Source of the DNA: JBOHWJ01 sp050736615
GTDB lineage: Bacteria > Desulfobacterota > Binatia > Binatales > Binataceae
Assembly (NCBI GenBank): GCA_050736615.1
Contig: JBOHWL010000083.1
Location: 1-22,701 of the forward strand
Reading direction: 5' to 3'
Length of the DNA stretch: 22,701 nt
A model generated the notes under the pieces. That model searched no databases. It was not told the origin of the DNA and worked only from the letters and a program-made list of their open reading frames with translations. Each line of letters opens with the position of its first letter. The first letter of the stretch is position 1. This document shows, one piece after another, positions 6,969 through 15,689 of this stretch. The position numbers were made by a program, and so were the translations under genes.

Positions 6969-8075
6969 ATGTTGATTGGAGTGCCCACCGAAATCAAATC
7001 CGACGAACGGCGCGTGGCGCTGACACCCGCCGGTGCCGCCGCCCTGGTTGCTCATGGGCATGGCGTCCTGGTCCAGCGCGGGGCTGGCACCGGCAGTGGC
7101 TTCAGTGACGATGATTACCGCGGACAGGGTGCGCGTATCGCCGATTCGGCCACCACTATATGGAGCCGCGCGGAGATGATCCTCAAAGTCAAAGAACCCC
7201 AGCCCGCCGAATACAAGTATCTGCGGCGGGGACTCATCCTGTTCACCTATCTGCACCTCGCGCCCGATAAACGGCTCGCGCGCGAACTGCTGCGCCGCCG
7301 GGTGAGCGCGCTTGGTTACGAAACCGTGCAGTTGGAAGATTCAAGCCTGCCGCTGCTGGCGCCCATGAGCGAAGTTGCCGGCCGTCTGGCGGTACAGGCG
7401 GGCGGATGGTGCCTGCAGGCGCAAAACGGCGGGCGTGGCGTTTTGCTCAGCGGCGCGCCGGGAGTGCGGCCCGCGAAGGTACTGATCATTGGCGGCGGCA
7501 TCGCCGGCTTCAACGCGTGCCGGGTAGCGGCCGGGATGGGCGCCGAGGTCACGATCCTCGATGTAAATCCACTACGTTTGCGTTATCTCAGTGATCTGCT
7601 CAACGACCGCGCGATTACGGTGATGTCGAATCGCGCCACCCTCGAAGAAGAGATGCGGCAGGCCGACCTGGTGATCGGCACCGTGCTGGTCGCCGGCGCG
7701 CGCACGCCGCGGCTGATCAGCGAAAAGATGGTCGCGCGCATGAAGCGCGGCTCAGCATTGGTCGACTTATCCATCGACCAGGGCGGCGTCTCCGAAACGT
7801 CACGCCCGACCACGCATCGCAAACCCATCTATGTTCATGATGGCGTGGTCCATTATTGCGTGACCAACATGCCGGGCGTGGTGCCACATACCTCCACCTA
7901 TGCGCTGACCAACGCGACGCTCTCCTTCGCCCTGGAAATCGCCAATCATGGGTTGCTCGAAGCCGGGGTCCGCGACAGCGCCCTGCGCCAAGGTCTCAAC
8001 ACCTATGAAGGCAGCGTGTGCCATCCGGCAGTCGCCGCCGCACTTGCGATGACGCCGCACTCCCCCTGGAATTAA
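6969..8075 (+). CDS. ald: Alanine dehydrogenase
   Basis: NAD-dependent oxidative deamination of L-alanine to pyruvate and ammonium, or the reverse. The 368 residues match the usual length (about 370). It begins MLIGVPTEIKSDERRVALTP. Substrate-binding Lys75 (KVKEP) and catalytic His96 (YLHLA) fall at the numbers known from Mycobacterium, as does Asp270 (SIDQGG). The nucleotide-binding loop is GGGIAGFNA at 175-183. The C-terminal part has VTNMPGVVPHTSTYALTNATL. ATG 6969 is selected on this alignment, although the frame is open further upstream. It stops 16 bases before the convergent lipoprotein gene. Role: alanine catabolism or nitrogen assimilation. Nothing unusual is seen. Confidence 0.95.
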   Translation: MLIGVPTEIKSDERRVALTPAGAAALVAHGHGVLVQRGAGTGSGFSDDDYRGQGARIADSATTIWSRAEMILKVKEPQPAEYKYLRRGLILFTYLHLAPDKRLARELLRRRVSALGYETVQLEDSSLPLLAPMSEVAGRLAVQAGGWCLQAQNGGRGVLLSGAPGVRPAKVLIIGGGIAGFNACRVAAGMGAEVTILDVNPLRLRYLSDLLNDRAITVMSNRATLEEEMRQADLVIGTVLVAGARTPRLISEKMVARMKRGSALVDLSIDQGGVSETSRPTTHRKPIYVHDGVVHYCVTNMPGVVPHTSTYALTNATLSFALEIANHGLLEAGVRDSALRQGLNTYEGSVCHPAVAAALAMTPHSPWN

Positions 8076-8091
8076 AAGCAGAGCAAGAACG

Positions 8092-8817
8092 TCAGCGGCC
8101 CTGCACAATTGGCCTGATCGCGAGCGAGGAGTGCAGGTTGTTAAGCGCCTCCTGCGCACCTTCGGCCGCGATATCCTGGGCTCGCACCCAGCGGCCTTCA
8201 TTGGAAATGAACCTGGGCAGATCGAGAACGTTGGCGCTCAGCGCTTTCTGGGCCTTGGCGAATTTGGCCGTCCACACCACCTGGCCGGAACGTTCGTCGA
8301 GAAAATGAAGGGTGAATGCAACGGCGGCCGGGGTCTGCGCGGCGTAGCTGTAACCAACGCGCTCGCGATATTCCGTCACAGTGCCGTAGATCACGCCATC
8401 GGCGGCGACTTTCTTGCCCAGCGCGATCGCATTTTGCGTCATATCGGCCAGCGTGGTCGGCGCCATTTGTTGCATCGCGCCGTTGACGTCGTCTTGCGAC
8501 ACCAGCTCCCATCCGCCCATCAGCGCCCCGCGCGCATAAATATCGGCGGTGATCGAGTCGGATGCGCCCGGCGCGACGGTGCCGCCCACCCCGGGTTCCT
8601 CAATCAACGGCATCACCGCGATTTTGCTGACGATAACCGCGTGAATCGAGCGCACCGCCTTGATCTGCAGGCCCGAGGTGTTGGCCATTCCCGGCAGACC
8701 CGAGAGCAGGTTAGCGAACGCCTCGCCCAGCGGCGAATTGCGGATCTCGGCACATGACGCGAGCGTGACTCCCAGGCTGATCACGAGGGCGAGGCGAGCC
8801 AGCCGGCCGAGCTTCAC
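8092..8817 (-). CDS. Outer-membrane-type lipoprotein with CsgG/LpoB-like fold
   Basis: 241 residues starting at GTG 8817, whose GTGA overlaps the stop of aspS. A signal peptide with hydrophobic core (residues 8-19) ends in the lipobox LASC, lipidation expected at Cys22. The mature part has the pattern KIAVMPL, then alternating strands and helices, DGVIYGTVTEY at about 141-151 and a later strand region ending in GQVVWTAKFA. This resembles the CsgG, LpoB and GNA1162 lipoprotein superfamily, which helps build envelope structures or activate envelope enzymes. The particular partner is not identifiable. Overlap with aspS suggests shared transcription rather than shared function. Confidence 0.75.
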   Translation of the reverse strand: MKLGRLARLALVISLGVTLASCAEIRNSPLGEAFANLLSGLPGMANTSGLQIKAVRSIHAVIVSKIAVMPLIEEPGVGGTVAPGASDSITADIYARGALMGGWELVSQDDVNGAMQQMAPTTLADMTQNAIALGKKVAADGVIYGTVTEYRERVGYSYAAQTPAAVAFTLHFLDERSGQVVWTAKFAKAQKALSANVLDLPRFISNEGRWVRAQDIAAEGAQEALNNLHSSLAIRPIVQGR

Positions 8818-10607
8818 GGCGTCACCTTAATCGATAATTCCTTCAGTTGACGGGGATCCACTTCCGACGGCGCGCCGCTCATGGGATCGACCGCTTTCTG
8901 GGTTTTGGGGAACGCCATCACTTCACGCAGCGAATCAGTGCCGCAGACCATCATCGCGATGCGGTCGACGCCGAAGGCGATGCCGCCGTGAGGCGGCGCG
9001 CCGAAATTCAACGCGTCGATAAGGAACCCGAATTTGTTCATCGCCTCCTCGCGCGAAATCCCCAGCAGCTCGAAGACTCTGAGCTGCAATTCCGGGCGAT
9101 GCATCCGAATTGACCCGCCGCCCATCTCCTGTCCGTTGAGCACCAGGTCGTAAGCCAGCGCCCGCGCCTTGAGCGGCTCGCGGTCGAGCAGTCCCAGGTC
9201 GTCGGGATGCGGTGCGGTGAAAGGATGATTGACCGACACCAACCGCCGCTCCTCCTCGCTATATTCGAAGAGCGGAAACTCGGTAATCCATATAAACTTG
9301 AGATCGGCGGTGTGGCGCAGCTTGAAGCGCTCGGCGAGTTGCAGCCGCGTTTCGCCCAGAATTGGCCGAACCGCCGCGCGTGGTCCCGCAATCATCAGAA
9401 GCGTTTCGCCGCCTATGAGTCCGGCGATTTCAGCCGCTTTCGCACGTTCGCCCGCGCCGATGAATTTCGCGACCGGTCCTTGCCAACCCTCCGCGCTTAT
9501 TCTCGCCCACGCCAACCCGAGCCCGTCGCGAGCGCGGATCGCTTCGGCCATTTCGTCAAGTTCGCGGCGTGAGAGCTGATAATCGCCGGGCAACACCAAA
9601 CCATAAATCGATTCCCCCCGCGCGATAATCTCGGCGAAGACCTTGAACGAGGTGCCCGCGAACGCGGCGGTCAAATCATTCATCTCAAGACCGAAACGCA
9701 GGTCCGGCTTGTCGGAGCCGAACCGTTCCAGCGCCTCTTCATAGCACAGGCGGGTAAACGGCGGCGTAAGCCGGAGACCCAGCGCGTACTCGTAGATCGA
9801 CGCCATCATCCCTTCGGCCATCGTCATGATGTCCTCGGGGTGCGGTCCGGTCATTTCGATATCGATTTGGCTGAACTCGGGTTGGCGATTGGCGCGTAAA
9901 TCCTCGTCGCGAAAGCATCGTGCGATTTGGTAGTAGCGGTCGAACCCGCTCACCATCAAAAGCTGTTTAAGCAGTTGCGGCGACTGCGGCAGCGCATAAA
10001 ACTTGCCGGGATTAACCCGGCTCGGCACGAGATAGTCCCGCGCACCTTCGGGAGTCGCGCGCCATAGAATTGGCGTCTCGATCTCGATAAAGCCGTTGTC
10101 ATCAAGAAAAGCGCGCGCGCCGCGCAAGGCCTGATGGCGCATGCGCAAATTGCGCTGCATCCGGGGCCGGCGCAAATCCAGATAGCGATAGCGCAGGCGA
10201 ATTTCCTCGGCCGCGTGCTCGCCATTATTGAGCGGAAACGGCGGCGGCTGTGATGGATTGAGGATTTCAGCACGGGCCACGGCGACTTCGATTTCACCGG
10301 TCGGCAATTCGGCGTTAATCGTGCCTTCGGCGCGGCGCACCACCGTGCCTTTGACCGCCATGTAATATTCCGCCCGCGCCGTTTCAGCCACCGCGTGGGA
10401 AGCCGCGTCGCGCGCGGGATTGAAGACAAGCTGAATAAGGCCCTCGCGATCACGCAGATCAATGAAAATCAGGCCGCCATGGTCGCGGCGCGTCGCCACC
10501 CATCCCCACAGCGCCACTTCCCTCCCGGCATCGCCGGCCCGCAGAGTGCCGCAATAATCGCTGCGTCGCCAGGGCGGCAGCGGAGAATATGCTTCGGTTA
10601 TTGCCAT
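8814..10607 (-). CDS. aspS: Aspartyl-tRNA synthetase, probably non-discriminating
   Basis: Class II synthetase charging tRNA-Asp, and by inference tRNA-Asn. The 597-residue length fits the bacterial type with its GAD insertion. Visible are the N-terminal OB anticodon domain (GWVATRRDHGGLIFIDLRDR), motif 2 (FRDEDLRANRQPEFSQIDIEM) and motif 3 (GIAFGVDRIAMM). His43 in RRDHGG is the residue linked to non-discriminating enzymes in Pseudomonas-type AspRS; E. coli has Leu there. That predicts Asp-tRNA-Asn formation followed by GatCAB amidation. The start ATG 10607 is 49 bases after hisS. The stop overlaps the GTG of the lipoprotein gene. It is probably co-transcribed with hisS. Confidence 0.96.
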   Translation of the reverse strand: MAITEAYSPLPPWRRSDYCGTLRAGDAGREVALWGWVATRRDHGGLIFIDLRDREGLIQLVFNPARDAASHAVAETARAEYYMAVKGTVVRRAEGTINAELPTGEIEVAVARAEILNPSQPPPFPLNNGEHAAEEIRLRYRYLDLRRPRMQRNLRMRHQALRGARAFLDDNGFIEIETPILWRATPEGARDYLVPSRVNPGKFYALPQSPQLLKQLLMVSGFDRYYQIARCFRDEDLRANRQPEFSQIDIEMTGPHPEDIMTMAEGMMASIYEYALGLRLTPPFTRLCYEEALERFGSDKPDLRFGLEMNDLTAAFAGTSFKVFAEIIARGESIYGLVLPGDYQLSRRELDEMAEAIRARDGLGLAWARISAEGWQGPVAKFIGAGERAKAAEIAGLIGGETLLMIAGPRAAVRPILGETRLQLAERFKLRHTADLKFIWITEFPLFEYSEEERRLVSVNHPFTAPHPDDLGLLDREPLKARALAYDLVLNGQEMGGGSIRMHRPELQLRVFELLGISREEAMNKFGFLIDALNFGAPPHGGIAFGVDRIAMMVCGTDSLREVMAFPKTQKAVDPMSGAPSEVDPRQLKELSIKVTP

Positions 10608-10656
10608 CGCTGATATGCGTGGAAAGAATACCTATGCGACCCGGTACACGGAATAG

Positions 10657-11976
10657 TCAGGTGCGGGATGAATCAACCGTTGGGCTGGAATCCCCACGGC
10701 GCGTACCAGCTAGATTGGCGCGAATTTCTTCGGCGACCGTCGCGCGTGAGACCTCGCGCTGCGCGTGCTCGGTCAAATTGCGCAATTGCGCGACACCGCG
10801 CGCGAGTTCGTCATCGCCAATAATCAGCACGTTGCGCGCCCCCATGCGATTCGCCAACGTCAGCAGGGCCTTGAGTTTGCGCTCGAAGGGCAACGATTCG
10901 ACCCGCAGGCCCTGGTTGCGCAATTCATGCGCGAGCGCCATGGCGGAAAGCGCCGCCGCGTCGCCCAAGGCCGCGATCGCCACGTCGGAGGCGCCAGCCG
11001 CGATCGATTCCCTTGCCGCCAGCGCGAGCGCGGTGCGTTCAATCCCGACCGCAAAGCCGGTTCCGGCCACTGCCGCGCCGCCCAATTCTTTGACTAAACC
11101 GTCATAGCGCCCGCCTGCCGCGATGGCGCTTTGCGCACCGACGTCCGCCGACACCACCTCGAAAGTGGTGCGATTGTAGTAATCGAGACCGCGCACCAGC
11201 GTGGGTTTCACCGTGTAATCGAGTCCCGCTTCGGACAAGATGCGCTGGACGGCCGCGAAATGCGCACGGCATTCCTCGCACAGATAGTCGAGACTGGTGG
11301 GGGCCGAACGCGCCACCCGTTCCGCGTCGATCTTGCAATCGAGCAGCCGCAGTGGATTACGTTCGAGCCGCTGATGGCAGTCCGCGCATAACTCGGACAA
11401 ATGGGCGCGGCCATATTCGAGCAGTGCGGCGCGGAAGCGTGGACGGCAATCCGGCCGGTCGCATCCGAGCGAATTGATTTCGAAGCGCACTCCCAATTCA
11501 AGCCGGCGCATGAGGTCGCCGACCATCAGCATCAGTTCGGCATCGCAAGCAGGATCGGTGCGGCCGAAGATTTCGACGCCGAATTGATGAAACTGTCGAT
11601 AACGGCCCTTTTGCGGCCGTTCATAACGCAGCATCGGGCCGGAATAAAAAAAACGCTGATAGGGATCGGTGCGGTCGAGGCCCGCCTCAATATATGCGCG
11701 CACCACGCCGGGCGTGCCTTCAGGCCGCAGGATCATAGACTCACCCTCGCCACCACCCTCCTCCGAACGCCTGACCAGGTACATCTGCTTGCTGACAATG
11801 TCCGAAGTCTCGCCGGTCGAGCGCTGATACAACTCGATGCGCTCCATCAGCGGCACGCGAATTTCATCGAGGTTGTAGCACCACGCAATCTCTCTGGCGC
11901 AACCCTCGACCGTGCTGGCGGCGCGCGCACTGGCGCCGAGCAGGTCCTGAAATCCTCTTAGCCGTGTAATTGCCAA
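10657..11976 (-). CDS. hisS: Histidyl-tRNA synthetase
   Basis: Class II synthetase charging tRNA-His. The protein shows RPEGTPGVVRAYIE (motif around the active site), FYSGPMLRYERPQKGRYRQFHQFGVE (motif 2 region), LVRGLDYYNRTTFEV (histidine-binding signature) and a C-terminal anticodon-binding domain. A cysteine-bearing insertion (CADC and CEEC) is also seen in other bacterial HisRS. No ATG is available. I choose TTG 11976, which gives M-AITRLRGFQDLLG of the usual N-terminus with a weak AGGG upstream. A further in-frame TTG at 12024 would add 16 unrelated residues. It is the first gene of a likely hisS-aspS-lipoprotein cluster and is insulated from the thiolase gene by the terminator at 12045-12075. 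Confidence 0.93.
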   Translation of the reverse strand: MAITRLRGFQDLLGASARAASTVEGCAREIAWCYNLDEIRVPLMERIELYQRSTGETSDIVSKQMYLVRRSEEGGGEGESMILRPEGTPGVVRAYIEAGLDRTDPYQRFFYSGPMLRYERPQKGRYRQFHQFGVEIFGRTDPACDAELMLMVGDLMRRLELGVRFEINSLGCDRPDCRPRFRAALLEYGRAHLSELCADCHQRLERNPLRLLDCKIDAERVARSAPTSLDYLCEECRAHFAAVQRILSEAGLDYTVKPTLVRGLDYYNRTTFEVVSADVGAQSAIAAGGRYDGLVKELGGAAVAGTGFAVGIERTALALAARESIAAGASDVAIAALGDAAALSAMALAHELRNQGLRVESLPFERKLKALLTLANRMGARNVLIIGDDELARGVAQLRNLTEHAQREVSRATVAEEIRANLAGTRRGDSSPTVDSSRT

Positions 11977-12044
11977 ATTCAGCCCTGTCGCGGTGTTATC
12001 GCCGCTACAGACGTCAAGCCACAAATTTAACTTGCGCCGCCATC

Positions 12045-12075
12045 AATAAAAAGGGCCGCCCGAAAGCGGCCCTTT
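12045..12075 (-). terminator. Strong intrinsic terminator after the thiolase gene
   Basis: AAAGGGCCGC (minus-strand copy 12075-12066) and GCGGCCCTTT (12059-12050) form a 10 bp perfect stem with a 6-base loop. On the minus strand it is followed by further T-rich sequence. It sits 34 bases after the thiolase stop. The A-rich left flank means it can also work weakly on the plus strand. Confidence 0.9.
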
Positions 12076-12108
12076 CATTGCAAACGATGTGCGCTGGACC
12101 TGAACGCG

Positions 12109-13272
12109 TCAGATCGTCAGCACATGAATCGTGCAGGCCGAGCCCAAGCCGATAACGTGGGCCTGCCCAACCTTGGCGTTTGGAACCTGACGCTGCTTGA
12201 CGCGATCATCTTCGCTCAGATGCCAGACGATCTCGCAGATATTGGCGACGCCGGTGGCGCCCAGCGGGTGTCCCTTCGAGAGCAAGCCACCCGAAACGTT
12301 GACTGGCGACTTGCCACCAAGGTCCGGATGCTTGCCGCCGCCCTCGTCGATGAATTTACCGGCCTCGCCGTCGCCGCACAGGCCAAGATTTTCGTAGTGC
12401 ACCAGTTCAGCCGTGGCGAAGCAGTCGTGCAACTCAGTCAGATCGATATCCTTGGGACCGACGCCCGCCATTTCGTAAGCTTTCTTGGACGCGCGGCGGG
12501 TCAGCGTACTTACGTCTGGCAGCGTCAGATCGCGCTCGGTCCACGGGTCGGAGGTAAGCACCGAGGCAGCAATTCTGGGGCGTTTCCGCCCACCCGCAAG
12601 CTGCCTCAGCTTGTCCTCGGAGACCAGAATCGCGGCGGCCGCACCATCGCCAGTCGGGCAGCACATGTACAGCGTGTTCGGATACGCGACCATGCGGGCG
12701 TTCATCACGTCTTCGAGCGTCACTTCGTTGCGATACTGCGAGAACGGGTTTTTGGTCGCATGCTTATGGGACTTCACCGAGATTTTCGCGAAATGCTCAA
12801 GCGTCGTCCCATACTTGCGCATGTGCTCCACCCCGGCCTGACCGAATACCGCCGGCATCAGACCCGAGCCAAGACGACCCTCGGTCGCGTAGGCGGGATC
12901 GCTGCCGCCGCCGCCACCGCCGAGCAAACCCTGCTTGCCCATCTGCTCGACCCCAACCGCCATCGCAATGTCATACATACCGGATGCAACCGCGAGGTAG
13001 GCTTCGCGAAACGCAGTGGAACCGGTAGCGCAGGCGTTGGCGACGTTGATGACCGGAATCCCGGTTTGGCCTATTTGCTGAAGGATACGCTGGCCAACCA
13101 TGGCGTTGGCCTGGTAAAGATTGCCCGACGCGAACATCTCCACATCTTTGATGCCGATGCCCGCATCCTTGATCGCGATGATAGCGGCTTCGGCGCCCAG
13201 TTCCGGCACGGTTTTCTCCGGGTAACGTCCGAACTTGATCATGCCGGTGCCGAGAACGTAAACGTTTCGCAT
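12109..13272 (-). CDS. SCP-x-type thiolase / lipid-transfer-protein-like thiolase
   Basis: Thiolase-fold enzyme expected to cleave or form 3-ketoacyl-CoA, or to act as a non-decarboxylating aldolase/thiolase partner. 387 residues. Catalytic Cys81 is in NACATGS, HDCFA at 282-286 is the SCP-x signature, His335 is in GHPLGATG and the C-terminal Cys380 is in GSACTI. A Gly-rich run lies at 118-123. ATG 13272 is supported by AGGAGG 7 bases upstream. The DUF35 gene ends 69 bases upstream in the same direction. Such pairs occur in lipid, steroid and aromatic degradation, where DUF35 proteins bind acyl-CoA and form complexes with these thiolases. The substrate is not predictable. Confidence 0.88.
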   Translation of the reverse strand: MRNVYVLGTGMIKFGRYPEKTVPELGAEAAIIAIKDAGIGIKDVEMFASGNLYQANAMVGQRILQQIGQTGIPVINVANACATGSTAFREAYLAVASGMYDIAMAVGVEQMGKQGLLGGGGGGSDPAYATEGRLGSGLMPAVFGQAGVEHMRKYGTTLEHFAKISVKSHKHATKNPFSQYRNEVTLEDVMNARMVAYPNTLYMCCPTGDGAAAAILVSEDKLRQLAGGRKRPRIAASVLTSDPWTERDLTLPDVSTLTRRASKKAYEMAGVGPKDIDLTELHDCFATAELVHYENLGLCGDGEAGKFIDEGGGKHPDLGGKSPVNVSGGLLSKGHPLGATGVANICEIVWHLSEDDRVKQRQVPNAKVGQAHVIGLGSACTIHVLTI

Positions 13273-13341
13273 CTGAAATCCTCCTGTCGCTCAGCTATTC
13301 ACTAAGCAAAACTTTGGTTCGCGCGCTCTATTGTTGATTGC

Positions 13342-13788
13342 CTAATTCTTACTTGGCCGATATTGAAATGCCACGACGTCGTTGCCTTGGCGATCTTTGG
13401 CGACCACCGACGTCACCATTTCCACCGGCATACCGAACACTTGCTTTGGATTTTTTTCAATTTCGTCCGGGTCCACGTCGACCAGATTGGAGCGCACGCT
13501 CAACCCTTCCGGAAGATCGACGATGGCGGTTACGTATGGCGTTTTAATGCCCGGAAACGACTGATGCACCACGGAGAAGACCCAGACCTTGCCTTTATCC
13601 GACAATTCGACCTGCTGGAATGGTCCAGTTGAGCCACATTTCGAGCACGCGAGGCGTTTGACATCCAGATAGAGCGCACCACACGAGCATTTGGTGCCGA
13701 CCAGATGCGGCTTGGGCTCTAATTTCAAAAATGGAAGGATTGGACGAGGTCCCAGCTCCGCGGTCTGCTGTTTTGCCTGCTCAGCCAT
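13342..13788 (-). CDS. DUF35 OB-fold, zinc-ribbon acyl-CoA-binding partner protein
   Basis: 148 residues. A rubredoxin-like zinc ribbon with Cys34, Cys36, Cys48 and Cys51 is followed by an OB-fold region (VWVFSVVHQSFPG, YVTAIVDLPEGL). This is the DUF35/ChsH2-like family that pairs with SCP-x thiolases, hydratases or aldolases acting on CoA thioesters. ATG 13788 is supported by GGAGGAAA about 10 bases upstream. It is the probable first gene of a two-gene operon with the thiolase, ending at the strong terminator at 12045-12075. Confidence 0.88.
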   Translation of the reverse strand: MAEQAKQQTAELGPRPILPFLKLEPKPHLVGTKCSCGALYLDVKRLACSKCGSTGPFQQVELSDKGKVWVFSVVHQSFPGIKTPYVTAIVDLPEGLSVRSNLVDVDPDEIEKNPKQVFGMPVEMVTSVVAKDRQGNDVVAFQYRPSKN

Positions 13789-14093
13789 TAATCAGATTTC
13801 CTCCGGACGATTGAAAGCCCTGCTGGAAACGTAAATAAAGCAACGCCGCACCGGCGCTGCCTGTGAAATCAGTGTCCCATAGTGCGGCTTGAGCCGTCAA
13901 CCCTGAGAGAAGCGACCGCTTCGGAGATCGCGCGCGAGTGTGCAGTCTCTCAATGCCGTAACACGGGTCTGGACGGGAATGCGCGTCATTGTCATTCCGG
14001 CCAGGCGAACGAAGCGCCAGCCGAAGCGAGTGCGTGCAACAATTCTACGCGGAGCGATCTTGTTGTCGGCGGAAAAAGGCCATCGCGACCCCC
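13789..14093. other. Intergenic region with no supported gene
   Basis: About 300 bases between the DUF35 start and the SIMPL gene stop. It contains the DUF35 ribosome site and, near 13988, a TGTCATTCCG followed by a stretch rich in GCGAA/GCCAGC steps. The same ten bases open the MITE-like element at 17067. No convincing coding frame, tRNA or hairpin terminator was found. Confidence 0.45.
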
Positions 14094-14843
14094 TCAATCA
14101 CTGAGGTAATATTCGATGGTCGAGACCAGGCGCACCTTCTTGTCGATCGTGCCCTGCCGATCGCCGTCGCGAGCGCTGTTCGAATCGCGGCCCATAATCT
14201 CGAATACGCCCTGGTTGGCCTGGCGAATCCGCCCCAGACGGCTACGCGAGTCTTTGGCGAATTGCTCGGCGACGGCGCGCGCGCTTTTGGTCGCCTGCGC
14301 CAGCATCGCGGGCCGGATCGCGTTAAGCCCGGTGAAATAGTACTGCGGCGCCTGTGGATAGTTCTCGCCCAACACCACGCCCTGCTTAATCAAATCGCCC
14401 GTATCCTGACTGGCCTTGCGAATCGCGTCGACGTTGCTCGAACGCAGCTTGATGCCACCTTTGATGATGAAGCGCTGATTGGGATCGTTCTGATGCTGCT
14501 GATAGGGATTCGCGAACGTATCATTAACCGTGGTCGGCTGGATTTCGATTTCGTCCGGGGTGAAGCCATGCGCGTGAGCGAAGCCCAGCACCACCTGCTC
14601 GGCCCGGTCCAGCCGCGCGCTGGTCGAATTAATATCCGGACCGGTCACCGCATAGCTGATAACCCAGATGCCCAGATTGGCTTTGACGTCGCGTTCGACG
14701 AGCCCCTTGACTGTGACGAAGCGGTCAGCGGCGCGTGCGCGGAAGAAACCTTGTCCAATGAAATAGCCACCCAGCGCCAGTCCAAGTCCGATAAGCACCC
14801 CGAGAATGATAGCGCTCGCTAGGGGAAATGAGCGTTGTTCCAT
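14094..14843 (-). CDS. SIMPL (DUF541) domain protein, membrane anchored
   Basis: 249 residues with an N-terminal transmembrane or uncleaved signal segment at about 9-32 (SAIILGVLIGLGLALGGYF). The body has the SIMPL pattern: FVTVKGLVERDVKANLGIWVI, then helices, the conserved GFTPDEIEIQ/TTVND stretch and a C-terminal VRLVSTIEYYL. SIMPL proteins are periplasmic or membrane-bound and largely uncharacterised; some have been linked to stress resistance. ATG 14843 has GGAG just upstream. The gene stands alone, flanked upstream by degenerate repeats. Confidence 0.85.
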   Translation of the reverse strand: MEQRSFPLASAIILGVLIGLGLALGGYFIGQGFFRARAADRFVTVKGLVERDVKANLGIWVISYAVTGPDINSTSARLDRAEQVVLGFAHAHGFTPDEIEIQPTTVNDTFANPYQQHQNDPNQRFIIKGGIKLRSSNVDAIRKASQDTGDLIKQGVVLGENYPQAPQYYFTGLNAIRPAMLAQATKSARAVAEQFAKDSRSRLGRIRQANQGVFEIMGRDSNSARDGDRQGTIDKKVRLVSTIEYYLSD

Positions 14844-14850
14844 CGTCTCC

Positions 14851-15030
14851 TTGAACGCAGCTTGCGGACTCGCCTGCTCGCTTCATTGTACACGCACGTC
14901 GCGTATTCCTTATTTTGAACGCGGCTTGCGCACTCACCCGCGCGTTCCGCTGCGCTCCACTGGCGAGACTCGGCTTCACTGATTTCGACGCGGCTCGCGG
15001 ACCCGCCCGCTCGGCTGCACTCCATTCCGC
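14851..15030. repeat. Three degenerate tandem repeats
   Basis: Copies begin at about 14851, 14915 and 14984, a spacing of 64 and 69 bases. Each starts TTGAACGCRGCTTGCG or a close variant (third copy TTCGACGCGGCTCGCG) and continues with a CACTC/CGCCTGCTCG-type GC-rich segment ending near GCTGCRCTCC. They fill the gap between the SIMPL gene and greA. Open frames over them show the same repeated peptide pattern and are not genes. Confidence 0.6.
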
Positions 15031-15045
15031 CTAGTGTCGGCCGCG

Positions 15046-15558
15046 CTAATGCGACGAATTATTGCCGCCGGCCTGGTTTTCCACCGCCATTATTTCATGC
15101 AAGGTCACCAGCTTGCAGACCAGATAGGCGCGCTTGCCGCGCGGGGTTTGCACCTCGATATCGTCATCGCAAGCCTTGCCGATCAAGGCGCGGCCCAACG
15201 GCGACGACAGCGAGATCCGATGTTGCCCGCCATCGACCTCCTCGGGCACGACGATCTCGTACTCGACCCGCCCGCCTTCGTCCAAATCTTCGAGTTCGAC
15301 GCGGCTGCCCAGACCGACCGTGTCGTGCGGAATCGAATCGAGATTGATCATGGAAAGTTCGGCGGTGCGCGCCTCCAGGTTATTGAGCCGGGCGCGCAGG
15401 AATTCCTGGCGCTGCTTGGCCATCGCATATTCGGCGTTTTCGGATAAATCGCCATGAGCGCGGGCCCGTTCCAGTTCCTTGGGCAAATCAACCATCAACT
15501 CGCGCTTGAGCGTCTCCATGTCCTTGCGCAAGCGCTTTACCACTGGTAACTCAGCCAT
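15046..15558 (-). CDS. greA: Transcription elongation factor GreA/GreB
   Basis: 170 residues. It binds the RNA polymerase secondary channel and stimulates cleavage of backtracked RNA. The N-terminal coiled coil carries the tip motif GDLSENAEY with acidic Asp37 and Glu40. The C-terminal FKBP-like domain has HRISLSSPLGRALIGKACDDDIEV. It is slightly longer than E. coli GreA (158) because of a Gly/Asn/Ser-rich tail. ATG 15558 is chosen because family members begin near MAELPVVKRL and GGGGAA lies upstream; an in-frame start 12 codons earlier is less likely. Confidence 0.93.
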   Translation of the reverse strand: MAELPVVKRLRKDMETLKRELMVDLPKELERARAHGDLSENAEYAMAKQRQEFLRARLNNLEARTAELSMINLDSIPHDTVGLGSRVELEDLDEGGRVEYEIVVPEEVDGGQHRISLSSPLGRALIGKACDDDIEVQTPRGKRAYLVCKLVTLHEIMAVENQAGGNNSSH

Positions 15559-15689
15559 CGATAGATTCCCCGAATGCGGCCAATATCCGGCCAAAGCTTA
15601 GCATGCCAGCACGGTTCGGTCGCGCAAATTTACTCAATTGCGGAAATTGTCACGGGCAAGCGGCCCGCGCGCCGGGCAGCGCCGCGATC

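Noticed and set aside
12124..13305. Long 393-codon open frame on the plus strand
   Set aside because: It lies wholly antisense to the thiolase gene, whose motifs and ribosome site are clear. High GC content produces such shadows; the peptide looks like no family.
13989..14822. 277-codon open frame on the plus strand
   Set aside because: Antisense to the SIMPL-domain gene, with Arg/Ala-rich low-complexity composition typical of a shadow frame.
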